This document shows, in pieces, positions 55,755 through 64,000 of a stretch of 64,000 nt of DNA. The stretch comes from Macrococcus armenti (GTDB lineage: Bacteria > Bacillota > Bacilli > Staphylococcales > Staphylococcaceae). The position numbers and the translations under genes were made by a program. The notes beneath the pieces were generated by a model. That model saw only the letters and a list, made by a program, of their open reading frames with translations, was not told the DNA's origin and ran no database searches. Position 1 is the stretch's first letter; each line of letters opens with the position of its first letter. Location: assembly GCF_020097135.1 (NCBI RefSeq), contig NZ_CP083608.1, forward strand, positions 620,001 through 684,000, read 5' to 3'.

Positions 55755-57584
55755 ATGGAAAATCATGGTCAATTAGTATCACTCGTCGTCGTAGTAGTAT
55801 GTGCATTTTTAACTCCAATATTACTGAATCGACTGCGCATCAATTTCCTTCCGGTTGTTGTTGCAGAAATATTAATGGGAATTATCGTCGGTAAATCACT
55901 TTTCCATTGGGTAGAGCGTACTGAAATGCTGAACATTTTATCGACGCTTGGATTTATATTCTTAATGTTTTTAAGTGGTCTTGAAATTGATTTTAAAGCA
56001 TTCAAATCAAAGCCAGGCGCAAAAAAAGGAAAAGAACCGAATCCGCTCGTATTAACGATGAGTATATTCGCTGGTATTCTCGCATTAAGTGTATTAAGTG
56101 CGTATATCTTTAAATGGTTTGGATTAATCGATGATGTATTGTTAATGGTCATCATTATTTCAACGATTTCACTAGGTGTTGTTGTACCGACATTAAAAGA
56201 AATGAATATAATGCAGACGAGTATTGGTCAAATTATATTACTCGTTGCAGTTATCGCAGATCTTGCAACAATATTATTATTAACATTATACGGAACACTA
56301 CACGCAGAAGGGGACTCGCCAATATGGTTAATCGGAATTCTCGTCGTGTTCACTGCGCTATTTTATGTAATGGGGAACCGTTTAAAAAAGCTAGAATTTC
56401 TGCATAAGTTGATGAAAGGAACGACGCAGATCGGAATTCGTGCAGTATTTGCACTTATTCTACTCCTTGTAGCACTTGCTGAAAGTGTAGGCGCGGAGAA
56501 TATTCTAGGGGCGTTTTTAGCAGGGTGCGTCGTAAGTTTACTTGGACCAGATAAAGATATGGTCGATAAACTCGATTCATTCGGATACGGATTCTTTATT
56601 CCGATCTTCTTTATTATGGTTGGGGTTGACCTGGATATCCCATCATTATTCAAGGATCCATCAAAATTATTATTAATACCTGTACTATTTGTCGTGTTTT
56701 ATTTAACGAAAGCAATACCTCTTGCTGTATTGCTGAAATGGTATGACAGACAGACCGTACTTGCATCATCGTTTTTATTAACGGCAACATTATCTCTTGT
56801 TATTGCAAGTGCGAAAATCGCTGAACGACTTGGGACAATAGATGCGGCAACGTCAGGAACGTTAATATTAGCAGCTGTCATAACTTGTGTTATCGTACCG
56901 ATATTCTTCAAGAAACTCTTCCCGGTTGCAGCTGTAGAAGAAAAAGTAATAAATATTGCATTTATCGGTAATAACCAGTTATCAATACCAGTTGCCCAAA
57001 GCTTTAAATCAGACTTGTACGTACCGACGTTAATATACCGCAAAAATAACGATGCGCGTAAAATAAGTGATATTAATGTTATAGAGCTTGATGATTATTC
57101 ATTTGAAACATTGGATGAAATTGGATTATTTGATTTTGATATCGTTGTATGTTCTGCAAATGATGAATCGATTAACAGAAGTGTCGCACTAATGGCGAAA
57201 GAACAAGGCGTGCAACGTGTTATCTGCCGCGTTGAATCGAAGAAAGAAGACGAGCCATTAGTCGATAAAGATATTGAGATCTTCAGTGAGTTCCAGAGTA
57301 CGAAGACATTACTAAAAGGTCTGATCGAATCACCGAACATGCTGAACTTATTATCAAACGTAGAAACATCACTATACGAAATCGAGATGCTGAATACTCG
57401 CTATCACGAAATGCGCTTACGTGAATTTCCGTTTAGAGGTGATATTATTTTCGTTCGTATATTACGTGGAAAAGATTCAATCGTACCGCACGGTGAGACA
57501 GAATTACACTTTAAAGACCGTCTAATTGTGACAGGCTCAAGACAATATGTAGACGAAATAAAGCGAGAGCTGGAATTATTTTAA
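55755..57584 (+). CDS. cpaA: CPA2-family monovalent cation:proton antiporter
   Basis: A 609-residue antiporter: about 12 membrane helices in the first 390 residues, then a TrkA-N (RCK) domain (about 395-515) and a TrkA-C (RCK_C) domain (about 525-609). In S. aureus CpaA the RCK_C domain binds c-di-AMP and the protein exports K+/Na+; position and architecture here match. GGAGGG precedes the ATG. It ends the mgtE operon and is followed by a terminator and the 41-bp repeat array. Confidence 0.9.
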   Translation: MENHGQLVSLVVVVVCAFLTPILLNRLRINFLPVVVAEILMGIIVGKSLFHWVERTEMLNILSTLGFIFLMFLSGLEIDFKAFKSKPGAKKGKEPNPLVLTMSIFAGILALSVLSAYIFKWFGLIDDVLLMVIIISTISLGVVVPTLKEMNIMQTSIGQIILLVAVIADLATILLLTLYGTLHAEGDSPIWLIGILVVFTALFYVMGNRLKKLEFLHKLMKGTTQIGIRAVFALILLLVALAESVGAENILGAFLAGCVVSLLGPDKDMVDKLDSFGYGFFIPIFFIMVGVDLDIPSLFKDPSKLLLIPVLFVVFYLTKAIPLAVLLKWYDRQTVLASSFLLTATLSLVIASAKIAERLGTIDAATSGTLILAAVITCVIVPIFFKKLFPVAAVEEKVINIAFIGNNQLSIPVAQSFKSDLYVPTLIYRKNNDARKISDINVIELDDYSFETLDEIGLFDFDIVVCSANDESINRSVALMAKEQGVQRVICRVESKKEDEPLVDKDIEIFSEFQSTKTLLKGLIESPNMLNLLSNVETSLYEIEMLNTRYHEMRLREFPFRGDIIFVRILRGKDSIVPHGETELHFKDRLIVTGSRQYVDEIKRELELF

Positions 57585-57586
57585 TT

Positions 57587-57621
57587 AATACTCCATGGAG
57601 GAAACTTCATGGAGTATTTTT
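57587..57621 (+). terminator. Terminator after cpaA
   Basis: AATACTCCATG pairs with CATGGAGTATT across a 10-nt loop, followed by TTTTT. Confidence 0.85.
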
Positions 57622-57651
57622 ATGAGGTGATTGGGATAAATGTGATGCGTG

Positions 57652-58560
57652 TCCTATATGAAAATGTAGCCGAGTGTCCCAAAAAGTGACACCCGCATAT
57701 GAAAATGGAGCTGAGTGTCTCAAAAAGTGACACCCGCATATGAAAATGTAGCCGAGTGTCCCAAAAAGTGACACTCGCATATGAAAATGGAGCTGAGTGT
57801 CCCAAAAAGTGACACCCGCATATGAAAATGGAGCCGAGTGTCCCAAAAAGTGACACCCGCATATGAAAAGAGAGCCGAGTGTCCCAAAAAGTGACACCCG
57901 CATATGAAAATGGATCTGAGTGTCCCAAAAAGTGACACCCGCATATGAAAATGTAGCCGAGTGTCCCAAAAAGTGACACTCGCATATGAAAATGGAGCTG
58001 AGTGTCCCAAAAAGAGACACCCGCATATGAAAATGGAGCCGAGTGTCCCAAAAAGAGACACCCACATATGAAAATGGAGCCGAGTGTCCCAAAAAGAGAC
58101 ACCCGCATATGAAAAGAGAGCCGAATGTCCCAAAAAGAGACACCCGCATATGAAAAATGTAGCCGAGTGTCCCAAAAAGAGACACCCGCATATGAAAAGA
58201 GAGTCGAGTGTCCCAAAAAGTGACACCCGCATATGAAAATGGAGCTGAGTGTCCCAAAAAGAGACACCCGCATATGAAAATGGAGCTGAGTGTCCCAAAA
58301 AGTGACACCCGCATATGAAAATGTAGCCGAGTGTCCCAAAAAGAGACACCCGCATATGAAAATATAGCCGAGTGTCCCAAAAAGTGATACCCGCATATGA
58401 AAAGAGAGCCGAGTGTCCCAAAAAGTGACACTCGCATATGAAAATGTAGCTGAGTGTCCCAAAAAGAGACACCCGCATATAAAAAGAGAGTCGAGTGTCC
58501 CAAAAAGTGACACTCGCATATGAAAATGTAGCTGAGTGTCCCAAAAAGTGACACCCGCAA
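57652..58560. repeat. Tandem array of about 22 copies of a 41-bp repeat
   Basis: Unit: GAGTGTCCCAAAAAGTGACA, then CCCGCATATGAAAATGTAGCC. Core starts fall every 41 bp (57673, 57714, 57755 ... 58535) with a single 42-bp unit near 58125-58166. Units differ at a few fixed positions: GTGACAC versus GAGACAC, CCCG versus CTCG, and TGTAGCC/TGGAGCT/GAGAGCC. Each has the short dyad GTGTC...GACAC. Because 41 is not a multiple of three, all three minus-strand frames stay open through the array, giving long but meaningless ORFs. No unique spacers, so not CRISPR. It fills most of the 1142-bp gap between cpaA and fabI; the rest is a terminator and the fabI promoter region. Function unknown. Confidence 0.95.
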
Positions 58561-58655
58561 AATAAAAAAAGTTGGTAGATGGCAGCACCTTTGCCATTCA
58601 TATAAAAAATCACCGTTTCAATATAAGAATTCGATAGTAAAACACAATATTTTTA

Positions 58656-58684
58656 CTGAAATTCAACGTAACTTCTGATATATT
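58656..58684 (+). promoter_or_regulatory. Candidate promoter of fabI
   Basis: CTGAAA (58656-58661), a 17-nt spacer and TATATT (58679-58684). The FapR-like site begins at the last base of the -10. Confidence 0.45.
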
Positions 58685-58700
58685 TAGTAGTAGGTACTAG
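58684..58700 (+). promoter_or_regulatory. FapR operator of fabI
   Basis: TTAGTAGTAGGTACTAG matches 15 of 17 positions of the FapR dyad (read as TTAGTACTAGGTACTAA). It overlaps the start site and lies 26 nt before fabI, as in S. aureus. Confidence 0.75.
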
Positions 58701-58726
58701 AACTTACTTTTATAAAGGAGACTTAT

Positions 58727-59500
58727 ATGTTAAATTTTCAGGATAAAGTGTATGTAATTATGGGTGTTGCCAATAAACGCAGTATTGGTTATGGTGTTGC
58801 ACAAGTTTTAGATGAAGTTGGAGCAAAACTCATCTTCACATATCGTAAAGAACGTAGTATGAAAGAACTTGAAAGATTGCTACCTAACTTAAAAAATAAT
58901 CAGAATGCATTAATGATTCAATGTGATGTACAGCAGGATGAGGATGTTGTTCGAGCATTCGAAACAATTAAAGATAAAGTAGGGCACATTGATGGCGTAT
59001 TCCATTCGATCGCTTTTGCGAATATGGAAGATTTACGAGGTCGATTTATCGATACGAGTCGTGATGGGTTCCTGCTTGCACATGATATTAGTTCATACTC
59101 ACTAACAATCGTTGCTAGAGAGGCAAGTAAATTAATGTCTGAAGGTGGATCAATCGTAACAACAACTTATCTTGGAGGAGAGTTTGCGATTCCGAATTAT
59201 AACGTTATGGGTGTTGCAAAGGCTAGTTTAGAAGCAAATGTAAAATATTTAGCACTCGACTTAGGTCAGGACGGTATTCGTGTGAATGCAGTATCACCAG
59301 GTCCGATTAGAACATTAAGTGCTAAAGGAATCGGTGACTTTAACACAATCTTAAAACGTATCGAAGCAGAAGCACCATTAAAAAGAAATGTTGATGTTAT
59401 TGAAGTAGGTAAAACTGCGCTTTATTTATTAAGTGATTTATCAAGTGGTGTAACAGGTGAGAATATTCACGTCGATAGTGGATATCACATCGTTGGATAA
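58727..59500 (+). CDS. fabI: Enoyl-ACP reductase (NADPH) FabI
   Basis: A 257-residue short-chain-dehydrogenase-type enoyl reductase that does the last reduction of each fatty-acid cycle and is the triclosan target. Catalytic Tyr148, Tyr158 and Lys165 are visible in TTTYLGGEF and NYNVMGVAKAS, one position beyond S. aureus numbering. The cofactor segment GVANKRSIGYGVA is intact. AAGGAG precedes the ATG. A single-gene unit under a FapR-like operator. The downstream hairpin at 59527 and terminator at 59578 end the transcript. Confidence 0.96.
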   Translation: MLNFQDKVYVIMGVANKRSIGYGVAQVLDEVGAKLIFTYRKERSMKELERLLPNLKNNQNALMIQCDVQQDEDVVRAFETIKDKVGHIDGVFHSIAFANMEDLRGRFIDTSRDGFLLAHDISSYSLTIVAREASKLMSEGGSIVTTTYLGGEFAIPNYNVMGVAKASLEANVKYLALDLGQDGIRVNAVSPGPIRTLSAKGIGDFNTILKRIEAEAPLKRNVDVIEVGKTALYLLSDLSSGVTGENIHVDSGYHIVG

Positions 59501-59526
59501 ACAAATATCTTGAGTAATTTATATTC

Positions 59527-59556
59527 CTGTCACGCGCGAACTCTTGAGCGTGACAG
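59527..59556 (+). other. Hairpin downstream of fabI
   Basis: CTGTCACGC pairs perfectly with GCGTGACAG across a 12-nt loop. No T run follows, so it may protect the fabI mRNA end rather than terminate. Confidence 0.5.
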
Positions 59557-59577
59557 CTATCCTTATTACAACAATAA

Positions 59578-59615
59578 AAAATCCGAGCGACATGAAATTA
59601 TGTCGCTCGGGTTTT
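59578..59615. terminator. Bidirectional terminator, fabI / yjcG
   Basis: CCGAGCGACAT pairs with ATGTCGCTCGG around GAAATT, with A and T tracts either side. Confidence 0.9.
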
Positions 59616-59618
59616 TGT

Positions 59619-60128
59619 TTATTTTCCTAATTTGAATGTTTCAAGAACGTTCCATGTTTCGTTTTCTAACTGATAACAAAGGCTGATTTTATCAATGACT
59701 TCATTGTGTTTTTCATCTTTCATCTGAAGTTGTCTCATAATATCTTCAAATTCCTGAGATGATAATCCTTGTCCAATCGTAAAGTGTGGTACGAATGGAT
59801 GTACGTTTTTACCGTAGAAATCTCCGCTGTTAAATGCTTCAAATAACTGTGTTAAACCTTCATTCGGTGTAACTTTCAAATAAATGACGTTTTTTGTTGG
59901 GCTGAAGCTTGAGACTTTCTCAACATTTACTTCTACTGGTGTGCTATTATCTGCTACCGATTGAAGTTTTTCGGTAACGTGTTTCACTTCATCATCCGGC
60001 ACTTCAAATGCATCTTTTAACGTAATATGTGGTGCAATGACTGCATAGTGTGCATCATAGCGCTTTCTATAATTATTAATATAATCCTGATATTGTTTAG
60101 ATGGATATAATACAATTCCGAGTTTCAT
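59619..60128 (-). CDS. 2'-5' RNA ligase-like phosphoesterase (YjcG family)
   Basis: A 169-residue 2H-phosphoesterase-superfamily protein. Both HxT motifs are present: HIT (34-36) and HFT in PHFTIGQG. In B. subtilis the homologue YjcG neighbours yjcH, as here. Substrate unknown; members act on 2',5' or cyclic phosphodiesters. AGAGGTGA supports ATG 60128 over the in-frame GTG 60137. Probably co-transcribed with the esterase gene upstream. Confidence 0.88.
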   Translation of the reverse strand: MKLGIVLYPSKQYQDYINNYRKRYDAHYAVIAPHITLKDAFEVPDDEVKHVTEKLQSVADNSTPVEVNVEKVSSFSPTKNVIYLKVTPNEGLTQLFEAFNSGDFYGKNVHPFVPHFTIGQGLSSQEFEDIMRQLQMKDEKHNEVIDKISLCYQLENETWNVLETFKLGK

Positions 60129-60174
60129 GTTGATCACCTCTAAATAGTTTGATAATTCAATTATATCAGATAAT

Positions 60175-60852
60175 TTACAAAAAGTAATAATTTAACACAT
60201 TTTTGATTTCTGGTTTCCACGTCTTCCAATTATGATTTCCTTGCAGTTCCTTATAATAATGCGCGCGGCCATGTCTATTTAAAGCATCGTGTAAATCTTG
60301 TATAGGTGTTAGGAAATCTGCTTCACTTCCATCTTTTAATGTGAATTCATACTCTTCATCTCCGACTACGATATAGTAATCTGCGTCCGTCTTAACTGCG
60401 GAATCGATTAATGTGTCTGTGATCATAGGGCTAAATAGTGCCGCTTGTTTAAATATGTCATATTCAATCGTCAGCATAAGTGCGATACTTGCTGCTAAAC
60501 TATCACCGATTAAAAGTATCTCGTCACGATTAATATTAAATTCATCCGTTAAATATTGCAGCAAATCTTCATGAATAAATTGCATCATTGCAAGGCGTTT
60601 CTTTCCTTCTGGATGGTATTCTTCTGCTCTTATCGTAACGTTCGGGTAATGTACAAAGACAATGATATGTTCATTTAAATCAAGTGCATTATATGATTTA
60701 TGCAATTGCGCAATTTGTGATAAATCCTGCCCATCAAATGCGATGATTAATTTTGGTTGCGCAATTTCTGCTGGTAAATATATGCCGAGTTTTACATCTC
60801 TTTGCAAAGCTTTACTCTTCATTATGACTGGGTTTACGAGTCCTATGTTCAT
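60175..60852 (-). CDS. Esterase-family alpha/beta hydrolase (YjcH-like)
   Basis: A 225-residue alpha/beta hydrolase of the esterase D/enterochelin-esterase group. The nucleophile elbow GDSLAAS holds the catalytic Ser; the acid and a His in the GNHNW segment near the C-terminus complete the likely triad. No signal peptide, so cytoplasmic. B. subtilis YjcH shares the yjcG neighbourhood. GGAGAGAG precedes the ATG. The natural substrate is not known. Confidence 0.85.
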   Translation of the reverse strand: MNIGLVNPVIMKSKALQRDVKLGIYLPAEIAQPKLIIAFDGQDLSQIAQLHKSYNALDLNEHIIVFVHYPNVTIRAEEYHPEGKKRLAMMQFIHEDLLQYLTDEFNINRDEILLIGDSLAASIALMLTIEYDIFKQAALFSPMITDTLIDSAVKTDADYYIVVGDEEYEFTLKDGSEADFLTPIQDLHDALNRHGRAHYYKELQGNHNWKTWKPEIKNVLNYYFL

Positions 60853-60943
60853 GATTCTCTCTCCTTTAATATTAATATAGCATAATTAATGTAAATTATT
60901 TTAAATTCATCGATGGACGATGATAATTCGATTTAAACTAGGG

Positions 60944-60949
60944 TATAAT
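60944..60949 (+). promoter_or_regulatory. Likely -10 before the AI-2E-family gene
   Basis: TATAAT at 60944-60949, 28 nt before the start; only a weak TGATAA (60921-60926) is available as -35 at 17 nt. Confidence 0.4.
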
Positions 60950-60977
60950 GAGATATACATTATTTAAGGAGGTAACT

Positions 60978-62078
60978 ATGACTAATAAAGTATGGTTCAG
61001 ATTTGGCGTTGGATTATTACTGACGTTTTTAATCATTAAATATTTTCTTGAGATCAATCATATTTTTTATCCGATAATTATTATCGTCAAATCAATTATT
61101 CTTCCATTATTACTCGGTGGTTTTCTGTATTATATCGTCATTCCTTTTCAGGATAAGCTCGAGGAGAAACGTAATTTAAAACGATGGCAAAGTGTAACGG
61201 TTATTATGCTGTCATTCTGTTTATTAATCGGCATACTCATCTCGTTTGTCGGTCCGATAGTTTCGAAGCAGACGAATAACTTTATCGATAATTATCCTAC
61301 TATTCAGCATGAATTTGAAAATTACGTAAGTATTGCACTTGATCAGCGTGATAAATTACCGGATGATATGAAAGATAATATTAATAAGGCGATTGAAAAA
61401 GTAAATGCTTATTCCGGGAAAATTGTTGCAAATGCGTTCTCATTTATAACGCAGTTCATTTCAACAGTATTTTTGCTTATTTTAGTGCCGTTTTTCTTAA
61501 TTTATATGCTGAAGGATCACGATAGATTTGTCCCGTTTGTTGCAGCACCTTTTTCGGGTATGCGTAAAGTTTTTGTCGTTAATTTATTTAAAGATATCGA
61601 CAAAACGTTACGTTCATATATTCAGGGGCAAGTGACGGTAAGTATTATTTTGGGGATTTTATTATTAATTGGTTACTTAATAATCGGTTTAGATTATGCT
61701 GTCATTCTTGCATTATGGGGAATGGTGACTAACTTAATTCCTTTCTTAGGTCCTTATATGGCTGTTATACCTGCAATTATTATTGCATTAATTCAGGATC
61801 CGATGATGGCGATTTATGTTATTATCATTATGTTTATCGCACAGCAGTTAGAAGGTAACGTAATTACACCTAACATTATGGGGAAAACGTTAAACATGCA
61901 TCCGTTAACAATTATTACTGTTATTCTTGCAGCGGGTAATTTAGGAGGATTCTTTGCAATATTAGTAGCAGTACCGACATATGCTGTAATTAAGACGATA
62001 GTAAGAAACGTTTATATGCACCGTCAGGACATTACGAGTGAAGCGAATAAAGTAGTAACAGAGAAGCGTGAACATTAA
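60978..62078 (+). CDS. AI-2E family transporter
   Basis: A 366-residue permease of the AI-2E (PF01594) family with about eight membrane helices and a soluble stretch (about 90-145) between helices three and four. The family includes AI-2 exporters, Na+/H+ antiporters and uncharacterised efflux proteins, so the substrate is open. The motif region LALWGMVTNLIPFLGPYMAVIPA is highly conserved. AAGGAGG supports ATG 60978; the frame begins at 60948 without a ribosome site. Ends with a tail of charged residues. Confidence 0.88.
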   Translation: MTNKVWFRFGVGLLLTFLIIKYFLEINHIFYPIIIIVKSIILPLLLGGFLYYIVIPFQDKLEEKRNLKRWQSVTVIMLSFCLLIGILISFVGPIVSKQTNNFIDNYPTIQHEFENYVSIALDQRDKLPDDMKDNINKAIEKVNAYSGKIVANAFSFITQFISTVFLLILVPFFLIYMLKDHDRFVPFVAAPFSGMRKVFVVNLFKDIDKTLRSYIQGQVTVSIILGILLLIGYLIIGLDYAVILALWGMVTNLIPFLGPYMAVIPAIIIALIQDPMMAIYVIIIMFIAQQLEGNVITPNIMGKTLNMHPLTIITVILAAGNLGGFFAILVAVPTYAVIKTIVRNVYMHRQDITSEANKVVTEKREH

Positions 62079-62106
62079 GCGTACAAGTTACTTGTACGCT
62101 TTTTTA
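62077..62106 (+). terminator. Terminator after the AI-2E-family gene
   Basis: AAGCGTACAAG pairs perfectly with CTTGTACGCTT around TTA, followed by TTTTT. It starts within the stop codon. Confidence 0.9.
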
Positions 62107-62156
62107 TATAAGTGAAATATGTTAAAATAAATGAAACGAAATAAAGGAGTTAACCG

Positions 62157-63029
62157 ATGAAAAAGGTCAGAAAAGCAGTAATACCGGCAGCGGGCATTGG
62201 TTCAAGATTTCTTCCGGCGACAAAGGCGATGCCAAAGGAAATGCTGCCTATATTAGATAAACCGACGATTCAGTATATTGTAGAAGAAGCGGTAGCAGCA
62301 GGGATTGAAGATATTATTATCGTTACAGGGAAACATAAACGTGCGATTGAAGATCATTTTGATGCACAGATGGAACTGGAACATCATTTAAAGAGTAAAG
62401 GTAAAGATGATTTACTTCAGAAAGTACAGCATTCAACGCATTTAGCAAATATTTTTTATGTGAGACAGAAATCTCCTCAAGGGCTGGGGCATGCAATATG
62501 GACAGCGAAACAGTTTATCGGTGATGAGCCATTTGCGGTGCTGTTAGGGGATGATATTGTTGAGTCTGAAACGCCTGCAATTAAACAGCTGATGGAGCAA
62601 TATGAATCTACAGGTAAATCAGTCATTGGTGCTAAAACTGTTTCATATGAAGATACAGAACGATACGGCATTATTGAATCGAAGTCTCAGCACGGTCGAT
62701 TATATGAAATTAATCATTTAATTGAAAAACCTAAGCTCGGAACGACCGATTCAAGACTTGCCATTATGGGTAGGTACATCTTAACACCGGATATCTTTAC
62801 ATATTTAGAGGAACAGAATATTGGCGCAGGTGGCGAAATTCAGTTAACAGATGCAATTGCACGTGTCAATGAAACGGATGAAGTATACGCATATGACTTT
62901 ATCGGAAATCGTTACGATGTAGGTGACAAAATCGGGTTTGTCAAAACGACGATGGAATATGCAATGCGCTCAAATATGAAAGATGACTTAATACCATTTT
63001 TAGAAGATTTGATTAAAACATATAAATAA
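62157..63029 (+). CDS. gtaB: UTP-glucose-1-phosphate uridylyltransferase
   Basis: A 290-residue nucleotidyltransferase making UDP-glucose from UTP and glucose-1-phosphate. The N-terminal signature [26 protein letters not shown] and the substrate region LLGDDIVE are complete. UDP-glucose is the donor for the glycolipid anchor of lipoteichoic acid. AAAGGAG precedes the ATG and an extended -10 (TGTTAAAAT, 62120-62128) lies upstream. It faces ltaA, whose operon normally includes ugtP, the user of UDP-glucose. Confidence 0.95.
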   Translation: MKKVRKAVIPAAGIGSRFLPATKAMPKEMLPILDKPTIQYIVEEAVAAGIEDIIIVTGKHKRAIEDHFDAQMELEHHLKSKGKDDLLQKVQHSTHLANIFYVRQKSPQGLGHAIWTAKQFIGDEPFAVLLGDDIVESETPAIKQLMEQYESTGKSVIGAKTVSYEDTERYGIIESKSQHGRLYEINHLIEKPKLGTTDSRLAIMGRYILTPDIFTYLEEQNIGAGGEIQLTDAIARVNETDEVYAYDFIGNRYDVGDKIGFVKTTMEYAMRSNMKDDLIPFLEDLIKTYK

Positions 63030-63040
63030 AATTAATAAAT

Positions 63041-63071
63041 AAACGCATGAGGACGATCCTCATGCGTTTTT
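63041..63071. terminator. Bidirectional terminator, gtaB / ltaA
   Basis: AAACGCATGAGGA pairs with TCCTCATGCGTTT around CGA, between convergent genes. Confidence 0.9.
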
Positions 63072-64000
63072 AGATTTAAAGAAATACAACATATAAAATA
63101 ATGAGAGACTGATAAATACGATCGCCGAAGTGTATAACGTATAGTCTGTATTTCGGAATAGTTCTGTTATAATACCACCGATAATCGGTCCGAGCATCGT
63201 GCCGATACCTTGTAGACTATTGAATACACCCCACGATTCTTCTTTCAGTGCATCGTCCACCTGACTTGCCATAAAGGCATTCCAACCTGGGAGTAATAAG
63301 CCGTAGAATAAACCGATTACAACTGCCGCACATAAAACAAATGTATAATTTACGACTTGTGTCATCAGCATAATACTCACGCCGAAAATAAAAAATCCAG
63401 CGAGAATGACGATATGGGAATAAATATTAGAAACATCATCCATAAACTTAGAAATAAATAACATTGATATTGTACAACCGACACCACCTGCAATAAGTAT
63501 GTATGTATATTCAAGCGTTGTTACATTTAAACTGTTGACTGCATAAGACGGTAATATCGGTACGAGCATACCGATTGCAATGCCCTGAAACATAATTCCA
63601 GGAAAAAGTACTAAATGTCTGCTCATAACGTGTTTAATATGCTGATACTGCGTCTTCAATGATTTCTTCTCAATAAACGAAACTTCAACTTGTACAAATA
63701 AGTATAATATCCATGCAAAAAGTACAAATAACGGCATTAAATAAATAAACTTTGTTGGATGTACTTTTATAATTAAGTTCATACCAATCATTCCACTCAT
63801 CATCCCAACAAGCCAGGCGAAATAAACATAACCCATATGTTTACTGCGTTTACTTTCCTCAACACTTGAAAGCATGATAACCCATATCGGACTAACTGCG
63901 ATTCCAAGCAGGATGGCCCCTAGAAATAACGTAACCGGACTACGGTCAAATACGATTAATGTAAGCCCCATAAGCGCGATAAAAAATCCCGCATTTAAAA
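63060..64000 (-). CDS. ltaA: Lipoteichoic acid glycolipid flippase LtaA (5' end outside the window)
   Basis: A major-facilitator protein, at least 313 residues in this window and still open at the edge (ten codons upstream of the internal ATG 63971 read LNAGFFIALM without a stop). The segment SPIWVIMLSSVEESKRSKHMGYVYFAWLVGMMSGM closely matches S. aureus LtaA, which flips the diglucosyl-diacylglycerol anchor outward. In S. aureus ugtP/ypfP lies directly upstream, so it should start just beyond 64000. About nine of the expected twelve helices are visible. Confidence 0.9.
   Translation of the reverse strand, partial: LNAGFFIALMGLTLIVFDRSPVTLFLGAILLGIAVSPIWVIMLSSVEESKRSKHMGYVYFAWLVGMMSGMIGMNLIIKVHPTKFIYLMPLFVLFAWILYLFVQVEVSFIEKKSLKTQYQHIKHVMSRHLVLFPGIMFQGIAIGMLVPILPSYAVNSLNVTTLEYTYILIAGGVGCTISMLFISKFMDDVSNIYSHIVILAGFFIFGVSIMLMTQVVNYTFVLCAAVVIGLFYGLLLPGWNAFMASQVDDALKEESWGVFNSLQGIGTMLGPIIGGIITELFRNTDYTLYTSAIVFISLSLFYMLYFFKSKNA

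Noticed and set aside
57652-58560. CRISPR array
   Set aside because: Units are contiguous 41-bp repeats without unique spacers, and no cas genes are in the window.
57607-58613. Three overlapping minus-strand ORFs of 297-325 residues with repeats such as FSYAGVSFWDTRLHFH
   Set aside because: They are the 41-bp tandem array read in three phases. Since 41 is not a multiple of three, each frame cycles through the same 41-residue peptide. No good ribosome site precedes them, and the simplest cause is the repeat lacking stops on that strand.

Overview
The window is low-GC Firmicute chromosome, and the gene order points to the Staphylococcaceae. The runs argH/argG-pgi-signal peptidase-addB-addA, clpB-(DUF2929)-med-fabH-fabF-opp, and trpS-spxA-mecA-coiA-pepF-rsaE-spxH-trHb-CYTH-relQ-nadK-rluD-mgtE-cpaA-fabI follow the order I know from Staphylococcus aureus and, in part, Bacillus subtilis. 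Protein divergence from S. aureus, a Bacillus-type Fnr regulator and several rearrangements make Macrococcus, or a close relative, the best guess. This is inference from sequence alone. I saw no rRNA, tRNA, insertion sequence, phage or CRISPR.

Layout. 1-4.3 kb: arginine/ornithine/proline catabolism to 2-oxoglutarate (pruA/rocA, rocD, gudB), with candidate cre and CodY sites. 4.3-6.9 kb: a small wall-teichoic-acid block (tagH divergent from tagA-tagG). 7-12.3 kb: iron alcohol dehydrogenase, arginine biosynthesis (argGH) and pgi. 12.4-20.4 kb: a DedA-like membrane protein, signal peptidase I, and the AddAB helicase-nuclease followed by an unknown membrane protein. 21.4-27.6 kb: FAH-family hydrolase, YisL, a degenerate membrane-anchored amylase-like protein, CoA-disulfide reductase, a HAD phosphatase, a MIP18/DUF59 protein and an Fnr-type regulator. 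27.8-39.9 kb: clpB with a CtsR box, med, fabHF with a FapR box, and an oppADFBC peptide importer with a long hairpin leader. 39.9-43.9 kb: an accessory patch of two unknown small genes, a DUF2087 protein, an ABC exporter broken by one amber codon, and a second intact ABC transporter. 44-57.6 kb: stress, proteolysis and competence functions (spxA, mecA, coiA, pepF, spxH), the small RNA RsaE, globin, alarmone synthetase, NAD kinase, pseudouridine synthase, Mg and K transport. 57.6-58.6 kb: 22 tandem copies of a 41-bp repeat. 58.7-64 kb: fabI with a FapR box, yjcG-yjcH, an AI-2E-family permease, gtaB and the 3' part of ltaA.

How the genes fit together. Carbon/nitrogen control (CcpA, CodY, ArgR-like sites) covers the roc, arg, pgi and opp genes. 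Lipid control (FapR) covers fabHF and fabI. Proteostasis genes (ClpB, SpxA, its ClpXP adaptor SpxH, MecA) cluster, as do redox elements (Fnr-like sensor, CoA-disulfide reductase, RsaE with a Rex/Fnr-like dyad). gtaB beside ltaA links UDP-glucose supply to lipoteichoic-acid anchor export.

Most notable items: the 41-bp x 22 array; a [4Fe-4S] Fnr-type sensor, which S. aureus appears to lack; rsaE with a redox-type operator; the coiA ribosome binding site buried in the mecA terminator hairpin; repeated placement of terminators directly before Shine-Dalgarno sites; and the amber-interrupted ABC locus. I do not see one large self-contained novel system.
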